NCBI RefSeq assembly: GCF_004664715.2
Contig: NC_051069.1
Coordinates: 13,330,226 to 13,394,225 of the forward strand
Length of the DNA: 64,000 bases
Source: Peromyscus leucopus
Lineage: Eukaryota > Chordata > Mammalia > Rodentia > Cricetidae
Direction: 5' to 3'
The notes below the pieces were generated by a model. It was not told where the DNA came from. It saw only the letters and a program-made list of their open reading frames with translations, and made no database searches. Position numbers and translations under genes: made by a program. Within the stretch, counting starts at the first letter, position 1, and each line of letters starts with the position of its first letter. Positions 38,000-44,398 of the stretch are shown here, piece after piece.

Positions 38000-40900
38000 A
38001 ACAAACAAACAAATAAATGAATGAATAAATAGAATCAGAGTAGAAAGGTAAGGATACAAAGGAGACCAGGACCATGTGCTATTATTAGTAGTAAAAGGTA
38101 CAGAATTTAGCAGACTCGTATTAAAGACAGAAGAAATCAACTTAGGCATTTAAGAAGGTGAAAAGACAGCTATTTGGAAGTGATCAACTCTTAGGGAAAT
38201 ATTTACTTGGGAATGGGTGAGAAGATGCTGAGGCCAGCTCGGAACTTCTTGATGGTACCACTTGCTTTGAACCAACTGTGCCTCTTCTCCTGCTGGGTCT
38301 TCAGGAAATCATTACTCAGATGTTTCCATTGTTGGGATGTAAACATACCCAGGATCCTAGGAGATCAAGATCAAGAGGCAAGATCAGGCAGAAAAGGACA
38401 AAGAAAGGCAAACTAATCTACAGACTCATACACTATAAAGCTAGTTACGATAGAATAATGTATGCCTAAACCCTCCCTTGATATGACACTGGCATATGGA
38501 AATACCATCTGTCCTAAAGCACCGTCTTCATCCTAGGAATAAACATTCACTCTCATTACCTCACCAATGGGCCAGAACATTTCTCCAACCCTAACCTCTC
38601 CTGTACAAATTGATATACTGTACATCGAACACCTTGCATATTCCAAATTTGCCTTTAAACAGCATATTTAAAATTCTTATCCTACAAACTTGTTCCTCTT
38701 ACGTTCTTTTTGGTAGTATAAGATTACCCAGATATTCGGGCTAGAAACCCAAGAGTAATTTTCCAATATTTCTGGATTCTTAGAACATTCAATATATCCA
38801 AATCAGTCAAATATTACTAAGTTTATAACATATAAATCTTTTGTCTACATATATGTAGGGAAAACATTCCCATGTAATATGAGTAACTCAATGTTTGTTT
38901 TTTTCGAGACAGGGTTTCTCTGTGTAGCTCTGGCTGTCCTGGAACTCATTCTGTAGACAAAGCTGGCCTTAACTCAGAGATCCACCTGCTTCTGTCCCTG
39001 AGTGCTGGGATTAATGGTGTGTACCACCACTGCCTGGCAATAAAAAAAAAATTCTAGTATTTGGCATGCTACCAGAGTAGTTTTCTAAAAGTAAATCAGA
39101 CCATGTCCTTTCTTTGCTAAAAACCTTTTATGAGGGCTAGAGACGGCTCCATGGTTTTGAGTGACGGCTGCTCTTCCCAAGGATCAGGGTTCAATTTCTA
39201 GAATCCTCATGGAAGTTTACAACTACTCTTAATGCCAATTCCAGGGGATCCAGCAACATCTTCTGGCCTCCATGGGCACTACCACATTTATATACATATA
39301 GACACTAAGACATATAAAATAAAAATAAATAAATCTTAAAAAAAAAAAAGCCTTTCAATAGAAGCCAACAAAATGGCTTAGTAAATAAAGACTTGAGTGA
39401 GTTTGATTCCAGGGACCCACATGGTGGAAAAAGAGAACCAACTCCCACAAATTCTCCTCTGATCTCCATACACACACTGTGACACATGCACCATGACACA
39501 AACATGCCCACAAAATAAATAACTTCAAAAAACAAACAAGCATGTACCAGAAACCAGAGGCCTTGAACCAGACCAATGACTCATTGCAATGAACATTTGC
39601 ACATAAAGCAGACTGGACAAAAGGGTAGACTGTGTGAGGTACTGAGGCTCCCAATGCCACCAGGATAACGAGGTGTTGGAGAAGCAGGAAAGATGGAGGA
39701 GGGAAGAAGTTTTTTTGTTTTGTTTTTTGGTTTCTTTTTTGTTTCTGATTGTTTTGGTTTGGTATGATTTTTTTTTTTTTAATTTTCATTTGGGGGGCTG
39801 CTGCAGTGGAGAGGAGAGGATATGAAGGAACTTGGAGGTGAGCAGAATTGGGGTGCATGATGTGAAATTCCCAAATATTCAATAAAGAAATTATGTTAAA
39901 TATAAAAAAAGCACCAGGCGTTGGTGGCGCATGCCTTTGATCCCAGCACTTGGGAGGCAGAGGCAGGTGGATCTCTGTGAGTTCGAGGCCAGTCTGGGCT
40001 ACAGAGCAGGTTCCACGAAAGGCACAAAGCTACACAGAGAAACCCTGTCTCAAAAACAACAACAAAAATAAAAATAAAAAAATAAAGCAAAACAAACCAA
40101 CAAACTACATTTTAGTGTCCCCACTGCCTGAGCCAAAAGCTCAGCATCTTCCTGGATTTGAAGCTTTCTTTTCTGGATTTCTTGCTTTCATTGCTTGGGC
40201 TTTACCATCTCCCTACACACAGGCTACTTTGTTTGACTATGTCCCTGCAAGTGTTATCTACTCTGAGTTTGTCTATGTGGATAATTCTTAGCCACACTTC
40301 AAACCCATTATCATCCTCCTTTCATTCTTTCACTCACGGCCCTCCCCTGCCCACAGACTGAGTCACTCCTTCCTCTAGGTCCTTTCTAAACTGTTAAACC
40401 TGATTGAACTCTGACAGTGAACATATCTGACATAGAAAATGTGCTTCAGCTTTCTTTGTGTATCAAACACTCAAATTTCAAAACTTCAGCACAAACATCT
40501 TAATACATTCAATACCCTAAATTTGTCTAAGCCTCCGGAACCCTTCTGAGGAAAACATAAGAAAAAATAAGAATAGTGTAGCTCTGATTCTAGGCTTTTG
40601 ATTCCACTTTTCTTTAAATGCTAGGTAATAATGAGCCTTCTCTGAATTTCCAGGAAGTGTCATGTCAGACACCCAAAAAAATAGGCTTCCCATCCACCAC
40701 CACAAATCTGGCTTCCTAAATTCATATTGTTGTTGGTGGTGGTTTTTCAAGACAGGGTTTCTCTGTGTACCCTGGCTGTCCTGGAACTTGCTCTGTAGAT
40801 GGGGATTCCCAAATTTATTTTAACTTTTCCTAGGAATATTTGAGAAGGACATTTTTGGAAGAAAATATGACGTTCAAGGCTTTGACACATTTGCTGTTAT

Positions 40901-43082
40901 AGTCTGGATTGTGACTGTCCCTAAAAGGTTAACCTGCTGAAGGCTTGGCCCCCAACCTGTGACACTATTGGGAAGTGGTGGAATATTTAAGAGGTAGGAC
41001 TTGGTGGAAGAAAGTCATTGGGGACATATCCTTGCAGGGGATATTGGTACCCTGATCCCTTATGTATATGTGTGTCTGTCTTTGTCTGTCTGTGTTTGCC
41101 AACCACACTGTAAGTTGAACAGACCCCTTCTACCACATGCTTCCACAATGATGTACTGTGCTGTCAGATATGCATAGGGTCAAGCTACTGTGGGCTGAAA
41201 TCTCTAAATTGTGAGCTAAAATAAAATGTTCTATCTTCTAAGTTGAATAGTTCAGTTATTTTGTAACAGAAATGGAAAGCTGGCTAAGATACATACATCT
41301 CAATCCTTTTCCCTCATATGTCCATGAACAAAAAAAAGTTCTTACTTTTTTAACTGAAGACCTAGCCCAAACCCTTCTTTATTTGATGGCTGGAAAACTT
41401 CAATTGATGGTTCTGCAAAGAAAAGAGAGTTTCCAATATGTGCATACCTCTCATCTCCACAAAGTTCAAGTCATAGTTTAGCAGGATAGCTTCCTCAGAC
41501 TCTAGACACAGTTGTTACATACTCTCAGGCATATCCAACTTGTAGTTAAGGATAGCTATGAATGTGGCTGAATACAAAATTGTAACTTACTTAAAACATG
41601 AGAATTTTGTAAATTTTATTTATGTATTTATGTACTTATTTATTTTTGGTATACCAATTGCTCAGTTCTTGAGTGTGGATTTTGAAGAGGACAATGTGTT
41701 GGAATGTCAACAAGTTGGACATGCCTGTATAGTGGAGGAAGAAAACCTGAGACAACAGCAGACTCTAGAAGCTATTTGATAAATTTCAAATATTTTCAGT
41801 GGCAAGTTGAGAGGTTTGGATAAGAATAAATATCTTCAAATCAGAGAAAACAATTTCACTAGTCAAGAAGAAGGCTATCAGATGACTGAGGACGAGGACA
41901 CTAATGACAAGAAATGGAAAACAAAGGGTGAGCACAAAGGTCTTATTTCCAATTTTATTTCTACTTCAGTTAACTTAGGACTTTGGATCAGACCACACAT
42001 AGATTATCCACTTGCCCAAAGTCACTGCCTTTACCTGGTCCATCAAGGTACTGGGAGAGAGAAAACCGTAGCCTCAACACAATAGGTTCCGTTCGAAGGA
42101 CCTTCCAAGCTGTAGATACTTCCTCCTAAGAGAGTAAGAGAAATAGCTTTTGGTTTACCACAGAGAGGAACAGACTACAAGTTTCCACTATATGACACAC
42201 ACATGCACATAACAGTACACACCAGTGTCTGTTGATGGTCTAGGAAAGACAGAGATGAAGAATATATGCTCCAAATATAGCACTCAAGAACAAGACACAA
42301 AGCCTACATGAAAAAATCCGTAAGGCAAGCTACACATGCTGTTGGCACTACTTACATCGAGGAAGCTGATGTTGATATGGAGGTCAATGTCCACATCATC
42401 GATAGTTCCATATTCTCTACAGGGACACAGGCAACCACAGGTGAGACTCATTAAGAGAGGAGGGAATAGAGAGGTAAAGAAGAACTAACCCTGGAAACAG
42501 GAGAAGGGTGGAAGGGAGCTCCATACTTAAGATCTTAGCTGTGTATCAGATCACTTATGACCATAGCCCTTCTTACATCAAAGGGAACTAGTGGCCTAGA
42601 GGTTATTTAGAATGAGAGGGAATAGCTAAGAAAAGTAGTTTTAACTCCTATACCCTATAGTCAACCATGTTTAAATACTCTGAGCAACCTTCTATTGCTA
42701 AACTCATAAATTTATCAGTCCATCACACCATCAAAAGGAAACTCTAGCCTTTTAAAGAACCTTGTCATCCTGAAGTGGAGTCCCACCTGATAGATACAGA
42801 GTTCTCACTGTAGATCTCCTTCACTGCTTCAATGTCTGCATCAAGCTGTGGGTGTCTATACAGGTCAGCAGCACAGCTCCCCTGGTGCAGCAGTGAAAAT
42901 AGTGAGGTAGAAAGAGATAAACAAAGGGGAAGTAAGAAAGTAAAAAGAATATGAAGATACACCAGGAACAGGAAAAACCAAAGTGCCAGCACATAGGCTC
43001 TTGGTTGTAACCCTAGTACAAATTCCATGGAACAAGTCTCTCTACCGCAGTCTAAGAAGGTTTCAGTAGGCCAACAAGCAGG

Positions 43083-43117
<35 letters not shown>

Positions 43118-44398
43118 TTTTTTTCTTCCTTCCTTCTTTCTTTTTGGTTTTTCGAGACAGGGTTTCTCTGTGTAGCTTTGCGCCTTTCCTGGAACTCACT
43201 TTGTAGCCCAGGCTGGCCTCGAACTCACAGAGATTCACCTGCCTCTGCTTCTTGAGTGCTGGGATCAAAGGCATGTGCCACCACTGCCCAGCTCCAAGCA
43301 GGCTTTCTTAAAGAGTTCATATTCTCAAGCTCTAGCTTTCCCTCCCAAATTTTGCCTTTTATGAAAATTCAGATGAGTTCTATCTGAAGAGTGTCCTGAG
43401 AGTCTGAACAGTTTGGCTTAGGATTGCAATTGGTAGCAATTGCATTTTTCTACCTAGCAATGATAATGAGCATTCTCTAGGAGCCATTTAAGATTTGATC
43501 CTAATGACGAAATGAGAAGAAAATGATAATTTCATGTAGAGGATGTAGTTTACTAGGGGACAATGACAAGTCCTAGGCATGAGCAAGGACAACACATCAG
43601 TTCTCAAAGATTTCCGTCAGATCAGATCCCACTAATATTTTCTCTTACTTCATCTCTGTTCAGCAGACCTTCTTTCCTTCTTGATGTACCCAGCATATAA
43701 AGTCTAAATCATCCAACATGAGTTTGAGGGAATACAACCTCACCTGAACTCCATATAGGAACTCCTCTGATTCATTATCTCCTTCTGAATCATCATCATT
43801 CCAGAACTGGCCTTTGATGTCCTGGAGATAAACAACAACATGGACTAGTGTAGGGTAACAGGATGGGAAACAGACCATCACATTTCTTGTGATAGAATAA
43901 CTGAAGCCTTAATAACTTAATCCTCTTACACCTTTCACTTCACTCTTACTGGGTCCAATATTATCTATAGTCTAGCTCTGACTCAGTGGGACAGAGGAAA
44001 ACATACCTAAGCTCTCCATCATCACTTCCTCATCTCTCTCGCTTAATGTTTTGTCTTTGAGGCAGGGTCTCACTATGTAGCCCTGACTAGCCCGGACCTT
44101 GCAACAATTCACCTCCCTCAGCTTCCCAAGTGCTGGGATTACAGGTACAAGCCACCACAGCCAAAGCTCACTCCTACTCTTCTATCTCCAAGTGTTTACC
44201 TCTCCCTTTCCTTTTGAAGAGAACAGGCCTACACAGTTCAAGTAACACTGTTTCCACACTACTCCTTCCTTTAACTTCAAATAGATATTTCCAAAAGGGC
44301 AAGAGAAGGGAAATACCAGGAAAAGGTGAAGTCAGCTTTTTGTCTTATCTGCCCCTTAGATGATTAGTTAGGAGACATGAGGAGTCAGTCCTCACCAT
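17138..44398 (-). CDS. PARP6: PARP6, mono-ADP-ribosyltransferase (complete coding span, 22 exons)
   Basis: PARP6 transfers single ADP-ribose units from NAD+ to target proteins. Joining 22 hand-set coding exons gives one open frame of 631 codons plus stop, about the family length (near 630). The C-terminal ART domain covers about residues 420-631. It has the NAD-binding His474 in H-G-S, built across the 27090/26195 junction, and the G-K-G-I-Y motif with Tyr509. The third triad residue, Glu in poly-ADP-ribosylating PARPs, is not present in the matching R-F-F-F-V-Y segment near residue 595, which fits mono-transfer. The N-terminal half starts with an acidic stretch (D-D-D-S-E-G-D-N-E-S-E-E). Residues about 285-318 hold a C-x2-C...C-x4-C cluster. 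Every junction keeps frame and nearly all use GT-AG. The gene lies between CELF6 and PKM, all on one strand. No frameshift or internal stop was seen. Confidence 0.95.
17566..17650 (-). CDS. PARP6: PARP6 coding exon
   Basis: Acceptor CTACAG|TG and donor TTTGT|GTGAGTC. Encodes I-T-S-K-D-L-Q-K-H-G through C-T-R-F-F-F, the region where the third catalytic residue would lie; no glutamate is at that place. Confidence 0.95.
17822..17885 (-). CDS. PARP6: PARP6 coding exon
   Basis: Acceptor TTTCAG|ACC and donor GAAG|GTATGT. Encodes T-R-S-I-Q-S-R-F-L-Q-S-R-N-L-N-C-I-A-L-C-E; the hydrophobic N-C-I-A-L-C-E part is a core strand of the catalytic domain. Confidence 0.95.
18266..18345 (-). CDS. PARP6: PARP6 coding exon
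   Basis: Acceptor GACAG|GA and donor CCCCAG|GTATTG. Encodes M-G-K-G-Q-H-R-M-P-S-K-D-E-L-V and on to N-T-I-P-Q. It is separated from the next upstream exon by the largest coding intron (about 7 kb). Confidence 0.95.
18360..19080 (+). repeat. Ancient mammalian interspersed repeat
   Basis: Motifs 'acttactatatgccagatac', 'acacagtggtgaatacacaa' and 'acgcagggaagtaacacacg' are typical of an old eutherian-wide repeat (L2-like in style). It is heavily diverged and the family assignment is uncertain. Confidence 0.45.
19190..19338 (-). repeat. B1 SINE
   Basis: 'gagacagggt'-type start seen here as 'gaggcagggtctctctgtgt', ending 'gctgggattaaagatatgtg'. Confidence 0.8.
19675..20025 (-). repeat. B3/B2-like SINE split by a B1
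   Basis: Left part 'gcatatggaggtcagaagac' and right part 'gggaccaaactcaggccacc' belong to one reverse-oriented B2/B3-like element. A reverse B1 at about 19790-19935 interrupts it. Confidence 0.55.
19790..19935 (-). repeat. B1 SINE inserted in an older B3/B2-like copy
   Basis: 'gaccaagttggccttgaact' and 'agtgctgggattaaaaacaa' identify it; it sits inside an older SINE of the same orientation. Confidence 0.6.
20507..20660 (-). repeat. B1 SINE
   Basis: 'tttcgagatagggtttctct' to 'ggaattaaaggcatatgcca', following a short ATT repeat. Confidence 0.85.
20690..20862 (-). repeat. B2 SINE
   Basis: Reverse B2 beginning at its A/T-rich tail, with 'agatggttgtgagctaccat' and 'gtggttgctgggaattgacc'. Confidence 0.8.
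21215..21303 (+). repeat. MIR element, 5' part
   Basis: 'gtcaggagacttggatttca' followed by 'ctgctactcaaagctgtatg' matches the MIR core (gtcaggagacctgggttcta / tgccactaactagctgtgtg). The element is cut here by a B1. Confidence 0.7.
21304..21468 (-). repeat. B1 SINE inserted in MIR, with target-site duplication
   Basis: Reverse B1 with poly-T, 'ttttcgagacaaggtttctc' and 'gagtgctgggattaaag'. The 14-base 'tgtttggcttttct' occurs at 21290-21303 and 21469-21482, an intact target-site duplication. Confidence 0.9.
21469..21560 (+). repeat. MIR element, 3' part
   Basis: Continues the MIR broken at 21303: 'cttatccataaaataatatg' corresponds to 'ctcatctgtaaaatgggg', then 'actagatgatca'. Confidence 0.65.
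22215..22325 (+). repeat. B1 SINE, 3' truncated
   Basis: 'gccaggcagtggtggtgcac' to 'gcctgggctaccaagtgagt', ending before the usual 'gaaaccctgtctc'. Confidence 0.8.
22478..22618 (-). repeat. B1 SINE with internal deletion
   Basis: Long T run, 'tcagggtttctctgtgtaac', then a jump from 'aggctggcc' to 'agtactgggattaaaggtgt'. Confidence 0.75.
22795..23000 (-). repeat. B2 SINE
   Basis: A/T-rich tail first, then 'agatggttgtgagctgctgt' and 'taaccactgagtcatttctc'. Confidence 0.8.
23618..23763 (-). repeat. B1-type SINE, degenerate
   Basis: 'tgaaacagggtttcattttg' and 'tctgggattaaaggcatgag' mark the ends. Confidence 0.65.
23890..24060 (-). repeat. B2 SINE
   Basis: 'cggatggctgtgaaccacca' through 'taaccgctaagccatctctc'. 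Confidence 0.85.
24160..24245 (-). repeat. B1-type SINE fragment
   Basis: 'gagacaagatctcaataagt' to 'ctgaatatctgggattacac', running into a CA microsatellite. Confidence 0.5.
24248..24297. repeat. (CA)n microsatellite
   Basis: About 25 uninterrupted CA units. Confidence 0.95.
24311..24484 (-). repeat. B1 SINE
   Basis: 'tttttgagacagggtttctc' to 'gtggggattaaagtcgtgcg'; it and the CA repeat flank a short AT spacer. Confidence 0.8.
24968..25090 (+). repeat. B1-type SINE, degenerate
   Basis: 'taggcatggtagcacatgcc' with 'tgtaattccagtacttagga'. Confidence 0.55.
25387..25456 (-). CDS. PARP6: PARP6 coding exon with G-K-G-I-Y motif
   Basis: Acceptor CTGCAAG|CTG and donor TCAG|GTAAGC. Encodes L-H-G-A-A-Y-G-K-G-I-Y-L-S-P and S-F-G-Y-S. 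Tyr509 is the second residue of the ART triad. Confidence 0.97.
26123..26195 (-). CDS. PARP6: PARP6 coding exon with catalytic His-Gly-Ser
   Basis: Acceptor TTACAG|T and donor CTGCAG|GTGAGG. The first base completes His474 (CA|T), followed by G-S-H-I-E-N-W and G-L-V-N-A-S-Y-T-K-L-Q. The H-G-S motif binds NAD+. Confidence 0.97.
26356..26386. repeat. (GT)n microsatellite
   Basis: About 15 GT units about 160 bases upstream (in transcript sense) of the His-Gly-Ser exon. Confidence 0.9.
26572..26724 (-). repeat. B1 SINE, near full length
   Basis: 'gtttttcgagacagggtttc' to 'ggcatgtgccaccactgccc', low divergence. Confidence 0.9.
26940..27002 (+). repeat. MIR 3' fragment
   Basis: 'tatagagcacctaccacagt' then 'ggcattaataaatagctgtt' resembles the 3' end of MIR. 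Confidence 0.4.
27090..27202 (-). CDS. PARP6: PARP6 coding exon with NAGNAG acceptor
   Basis: Acceptor GGGCAG|CAG: a tandem NAG that can include or drop one codon (Gln437). Donor CTTCCA|GTAAGG. Encodes Q-L-K-F-M-H-T-S-H-Q-F-L-L-L-S-S through K-L-Y-G-S-T-F-A-F, the entry to the catalytic fold. It ends on the first two bases of the His474 codon. Confidence 0.96.
27455..27503 (-). CDS. PARP6: PARP6 coding exon (49 bases)
   Basis: Acceptor TCCCAG|G and donor AGCAGG|GTAAGT. Completes Trp420, then I-I-S-S-N-R-S-H-I-V-K-L-P-L-S-R. Confidence 0.95.
27815..27962 (+). repeat. B1 SINE
   Basis: 'cagtggtggtgcacgccttt' to 'aaaccctgttttgaaaaacc'. Confidence 0.85.
28451..28572 (-). repeat. B1 SINE, truncated
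   Basis: 'gacagggttcctctgtgtag' to 'cacctgcctctgcctcc', stopping before 'gctgggattaaagg'. Confidence 0.8.
28575..28700 (-). repeat. B1/B4-like SINE, degenerate
   Basis: 'ttgaaacaagtctttgactg' with 'agggctgcgattacaagtat' suggests a second, diverged reverse-oriented unit directly after the B1. Confidence 0.4.
29510..29577 (-). CDS. PARP6: PARP6 coding exon
   Basis: Acceptor TTGCAG|GGC and donor CAGTG|GTATGG. Encodes G-S-Y-L-E-I-K-K-Q-M-D-K and P-L-A-H-P-L-L-Q, ending two bases into Trp420. Confidence 0.95.
30470..30535 (-). CDS. PARP6: PARP6 coding exon
   Basis: Acceptor CAACAG|AAA and donor ACCCAG|GTATTT. 22 codons: K-K-N-Y-E-R-L-Q-K-A-L-D and V-M-S-I-R-E-M-T-Q, likely helical. Confidence 0.95.
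30880..30975 (+). repeat. MIR 3' fragment
   Basis: 'agaattaaataaatgtataa' then 'ctagcactgtgcccaatata' resembles the MIR 3' end (aacagtgcctggcacata). Confidence 0.45.
31033..31170 (+). repeat. B1 SINE
   Basis: 'gaaagctggtggcgcatgcc' to 'gaaaccctgtcttgaacacc', with a CCCACC-rich tail. Confidence 0.85.
31230..31735 (+). repeat. Ancient eutherian interspersed repeat
   Basis: Spans 'gtctgtgaaggtgttttggg', 'cttctgaactagaaccagaa', 'gggaacttctcagcctccct' and 'gtttctccagagaatccc'. These motifs belong to one old, widely dispersed mammalian repeat; family name not assigned. Confidence 0.5.
31745..31920 (-). repeat. MIR element, reverse
   Basis: 'cccttttacaggcagggcag' followed by 'actgagaaagattaagtact' matches the reverse complement of the MIR core. 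Confidence 0.65.
31965..32085 (-). repeat. B1-type SINE, degenerate
   Basis: 'ctatgtagtccaggctggcc' and 'gagtgctgggattataggta'. Confidence 0.6.
32230..32284. repeat. (GT)n microsatellite
   Basis: About 27 GT units, about 75 bases downstream (in transcript sense) of the donor at 32356. Confidence 0.95.
32357..32482 (-). CDS. PARP6: PARP6 coding exon
   Basis: Acceptor CCTAAG|GTG and donor CCTAAG|GTATAG. 42 codons: V-V-D-L-L-V-A-M-C-R through D-P-K-T-L-A-F-N-P-K. Confidence 0.96.
32626..32850 (+). repeat. B2/B3-type SINE
   Basis: 'gctagagagatggctcagtg' to 'aaataaaaataaatctttaa', with the long 3' part seen in B3-like copies. Confidence 0.75.
33015..33130 (-). repeat. B1/B4-type SINE, degenerate
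   Basis: 'aatcctcctgcttcagccct' with 'gaacatgccaccacaagcct'. Confidence 0.4.
33172..33330 (-). repeat. B1 SINE
   Basis: 'atggtttttcaaggtagaat' to 'gtgctgggatcaaagacgtg'. Confidence 0.85.
33510..33652 (-). repeat. B1 SINE
   Basis: 'tgttttgagatagggtctta' to 'gttaaaggcactgacaccac'. It ends about 50 bases from a PARP6 donor site. Confidence 0.75.
33703..33795 (-). CDS. PARP6: PARP6 coding exon
   Basis: Acceptor CTTTAG|CCA and donor GCAGAG|GTATGA. 31 codons: P-A-V-C-T-R-E-L-C-V-F-S-F through A-A-E-E-V-A-T-G-A-E. Supplies the second pair of a four-cysteine cluster. Confidence 0.96.
34351..34446 (-). CDS. PARP6: PARP6 coding exon
   Basis: Acceptor CTCCAG|ATC and donor CTTAAG|GTATAG. 32 codons: I-M-K-Y-A-E-Q-R through E-Y-C-V-V-C-D-E-Q-H and N-G-S-M-L-K. 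Supplies the first C-x2-C pair. Confidence 0.96.
34729..34900 (+). repeat. B2 SINE
   Basis: 'gggctggagagatggcttag' to 'aataaataaataaatctt', low divergence. Confidence 0.9.
35077..35150. repeat. Mixed GT/GC/CA purine-pyrimidine tract
   Basis: 'catgtgtgcgcgcgcgcgta' passes into CA repeats. Long alternating purine-pyrimidine sequence. Confidence 0.9.
35525..35602. repeat. (CA)n with CG interruptions
   Basis: 'cacatgcacgcgcgcacaca' then CA repeats and 'cacgcacgcacatgcaagcg'. Confidence 0.9.
35762..35969. mobile_element. Non-autonomous hAT-type DNA element (URR1-like)
   Basis: Terminal repeats 'cagtggttctaaacct' and 'aggttgagaatcactg' are near-perfect inverts. The interior 'aaccgtagcaaaattatagc' and 'accacaacatgaggaaatgt' is fuller than in the copy at 14806. 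Confidence 0.8.
36157..36210 (-). CDS. PARP6: PARP6 coding exon (18 codons)
   Basis: Acceptor ACTAG|GTC and donor GTGCAG|GTAATC. Encodes V-S-G-H-C-K-N-I-P-T-L-E-Y-G-F-L-V-Q. Phase 0 on both sides, so it can be skipped without a frameshift. Confidence 0.95.
36747..36957 (-). CDS. PARP6: PARP6 coding exon with two possible donors
   Basis: Acceptor TCTGCAG|A. Encodes S-P-S-F-P-I-I-Q-D-S-M-L-K through F-G-Y-P-P-S-P-Q, then a proline-rich A-G-L-L-C-P-Q-H-V-G-L-P-P-P-A-R-T-S-P-L. The full form ends at a weak donor, CCTTTG|GTACAT. An internal GC-type donor, CCCCAG|GCAGGT, at 36807 would drop the last 20 codons in frame. Confidence 0.9.
37585..37745 (+). repeat. B2 SINE, 5' truncated
   Basis: Starts inside the element at 'ggacctgggtttgattccca' and runs to 'taaacataaaaataatttt'. 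Confidence 0.7.
37830..37965 (+). repeat. B2 SINE
   Basis: 'gggactggagagatgacttg' to 'cagaacactgcatacacact', lacking the usual 'tcacaaccatctgtaatgag' part. Confidence 0.85.
37965..38036. repeat. Compound tetranucleotide microsatellite
   Basis: (GATA)n, (GACA)n, (AAAC)n and (AATG)n blocks grown from the tail of the preceding B2. Confidence 0.9.
38207..38356 (-). CDS. PARP6: PARP6 coding exon
   Basis: Acceptor TCCTAG|G and donor TCCCAA|GTAAAT. Encodes I-L-G-M-F-T-S-Q-Q-W-K through F-R-A-G-L-S-I-F-S-P-I-P, in the N-terminal region. Confidence 0.95.
38899..39040 (-). repeat. B1 SINE
   Basis: 'ttttttcgagacagggtttc' to 'aatggtgtgtaccaccactg'. Confidence 0.85.
39135..39345 (+). repeat. B2-type SINE, diverged
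   Basis: 'gggctagagacggctccatg' to 'aaaataaataaatcttaaaa'. Confidence 0.65.
39355..39535 (+). repeat. B2-type SINE, diverged
   Basis: 'ccaacaaaatggcttagtaa', 'gtttgattccagggacccac' and 'aaaataaataacttcaaaaa'. Tandem with the copy just before it. Confidence 0.55.
39910..40085 (+). repeat. B1 SINE
   Basis: 'gcaccaggcgttggtggcgc' to 'aaaccctgtctcaaaaacaa', with an A-rich tail. Confidence 0.9.
40738..40800 (-). repeat. B1 SINE, truncated
   Basis: Only 'tttcaagacagggtttctct' through 'ggaacttgctctgtagat' remains. Confidence 0.75.
40905..41290 (+). repeat. ERVL-MaLR LTR-like old repeat
   Basis: 'ctggattgtgactgtcccta', 'gaagtggtggaatatttaag', 'gaggtaggacttggtggaag' and the closing 'ggaaagctggctaagata' resemble diverged MaLR (MLT/MST-type) LTRs. 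No coding part. It ends about 55 bases before a PARP6 exon. Confidence 0.45.
41346..41412 (-). CDS. PARP6: PARP6 coding exon (67 bases)
   Basis: Acceptor TTTGCAG|AA and donor AAAAA|GTAAGA. Encodes P-S-I-E-V-F-Q-P-S-N-K-E and G-F-G-L-G-L-Q-L-K, with split Glu and Lys codons at the ends. Confidence 0.95.
42035..42125 (-). CDS. PARP6: PARP6 coding exon
   Basis: Acceptor CTCTTAG|GAG and donor GGACCAG|GTAAAG. Encodes E-E-V-S-T-A-W-K-V-L-R-T through R-F-S-L-S-Q-Y-L-D-G-P. Confidence 0.95.
42356..42416 (-). CDS. PARP6: PARP6 coding exon (61 bases)
   Basis: Acceptor CCTGTAG|A and donor CTCGAT|GTAAGT. Encodes E-Y-G-T-I-D-D-V-D-I-D-L-H-I-N-I-S-F-L-D. Confidence 0.95.
42787..42881 (-). CDS. PARP6: PARP6 coding exon
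   Basis: Acceptor GCACCAG|GGG and donor ATCAG|GTGGGA. Encodes G-S-C-A-A-D-L-Y-R-H-P-Q-L-D-A and Y-S-E-N-S-V-S-I, ending in a split Arg codon. Confidence 0.95.
43081..43146. repeat. (CTTT)n and poly-pyrimidine tract
   Basis: About nine CTTT units then a T run and CTTCCTT repeats, leading into a reverse B1. On the PARP6 transcript it is an AAAG purine tract. Confidence 0.9.
43147..43294 (-). repeat. B1 SINE
   Basis: 'ggtttttcgagacagggttt' to 'atgtgccaccactgcccagc'. Confidence 0.9.
43744..43821 (-). CDS. PARP6: PARP6 coding exon, acidic N-terminus
   Basis: Acceptor TCTCCAG|GAC and donor GTTCAG|GTGAGG. Exactly 26 codons: D-I-K-G-Q-F-W-N-D-D-D-S-E-G then D-N-E-S-E-E-F-L-Y-G-V-Q. Confidence 0.96.
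44045..44163 (-). repeat. B1-type SINE
   Basis: 'tttgaggcagggtctcacta' to 'agtgctgggattacaggtac'. Confidence 0.7.
44396..44398 (-). CDS. PARP6: PARP6 start codon
   Basis: ATG forms the last three bases of its exon, followed directly by the donor GTGAGG. An in-frame TGA lies two codons upstream (CCA and then TGA), so translation cannot begin earlier in this frame. Confidence 0.85.

Noticed and set aside
42765..43274. 169-codon minus-strand open frame containing a PARP6 exon
   Set aside because: Only the 42787-42881 part is a real exon; the rest reads through intron, an AAAG repeat and a B1.
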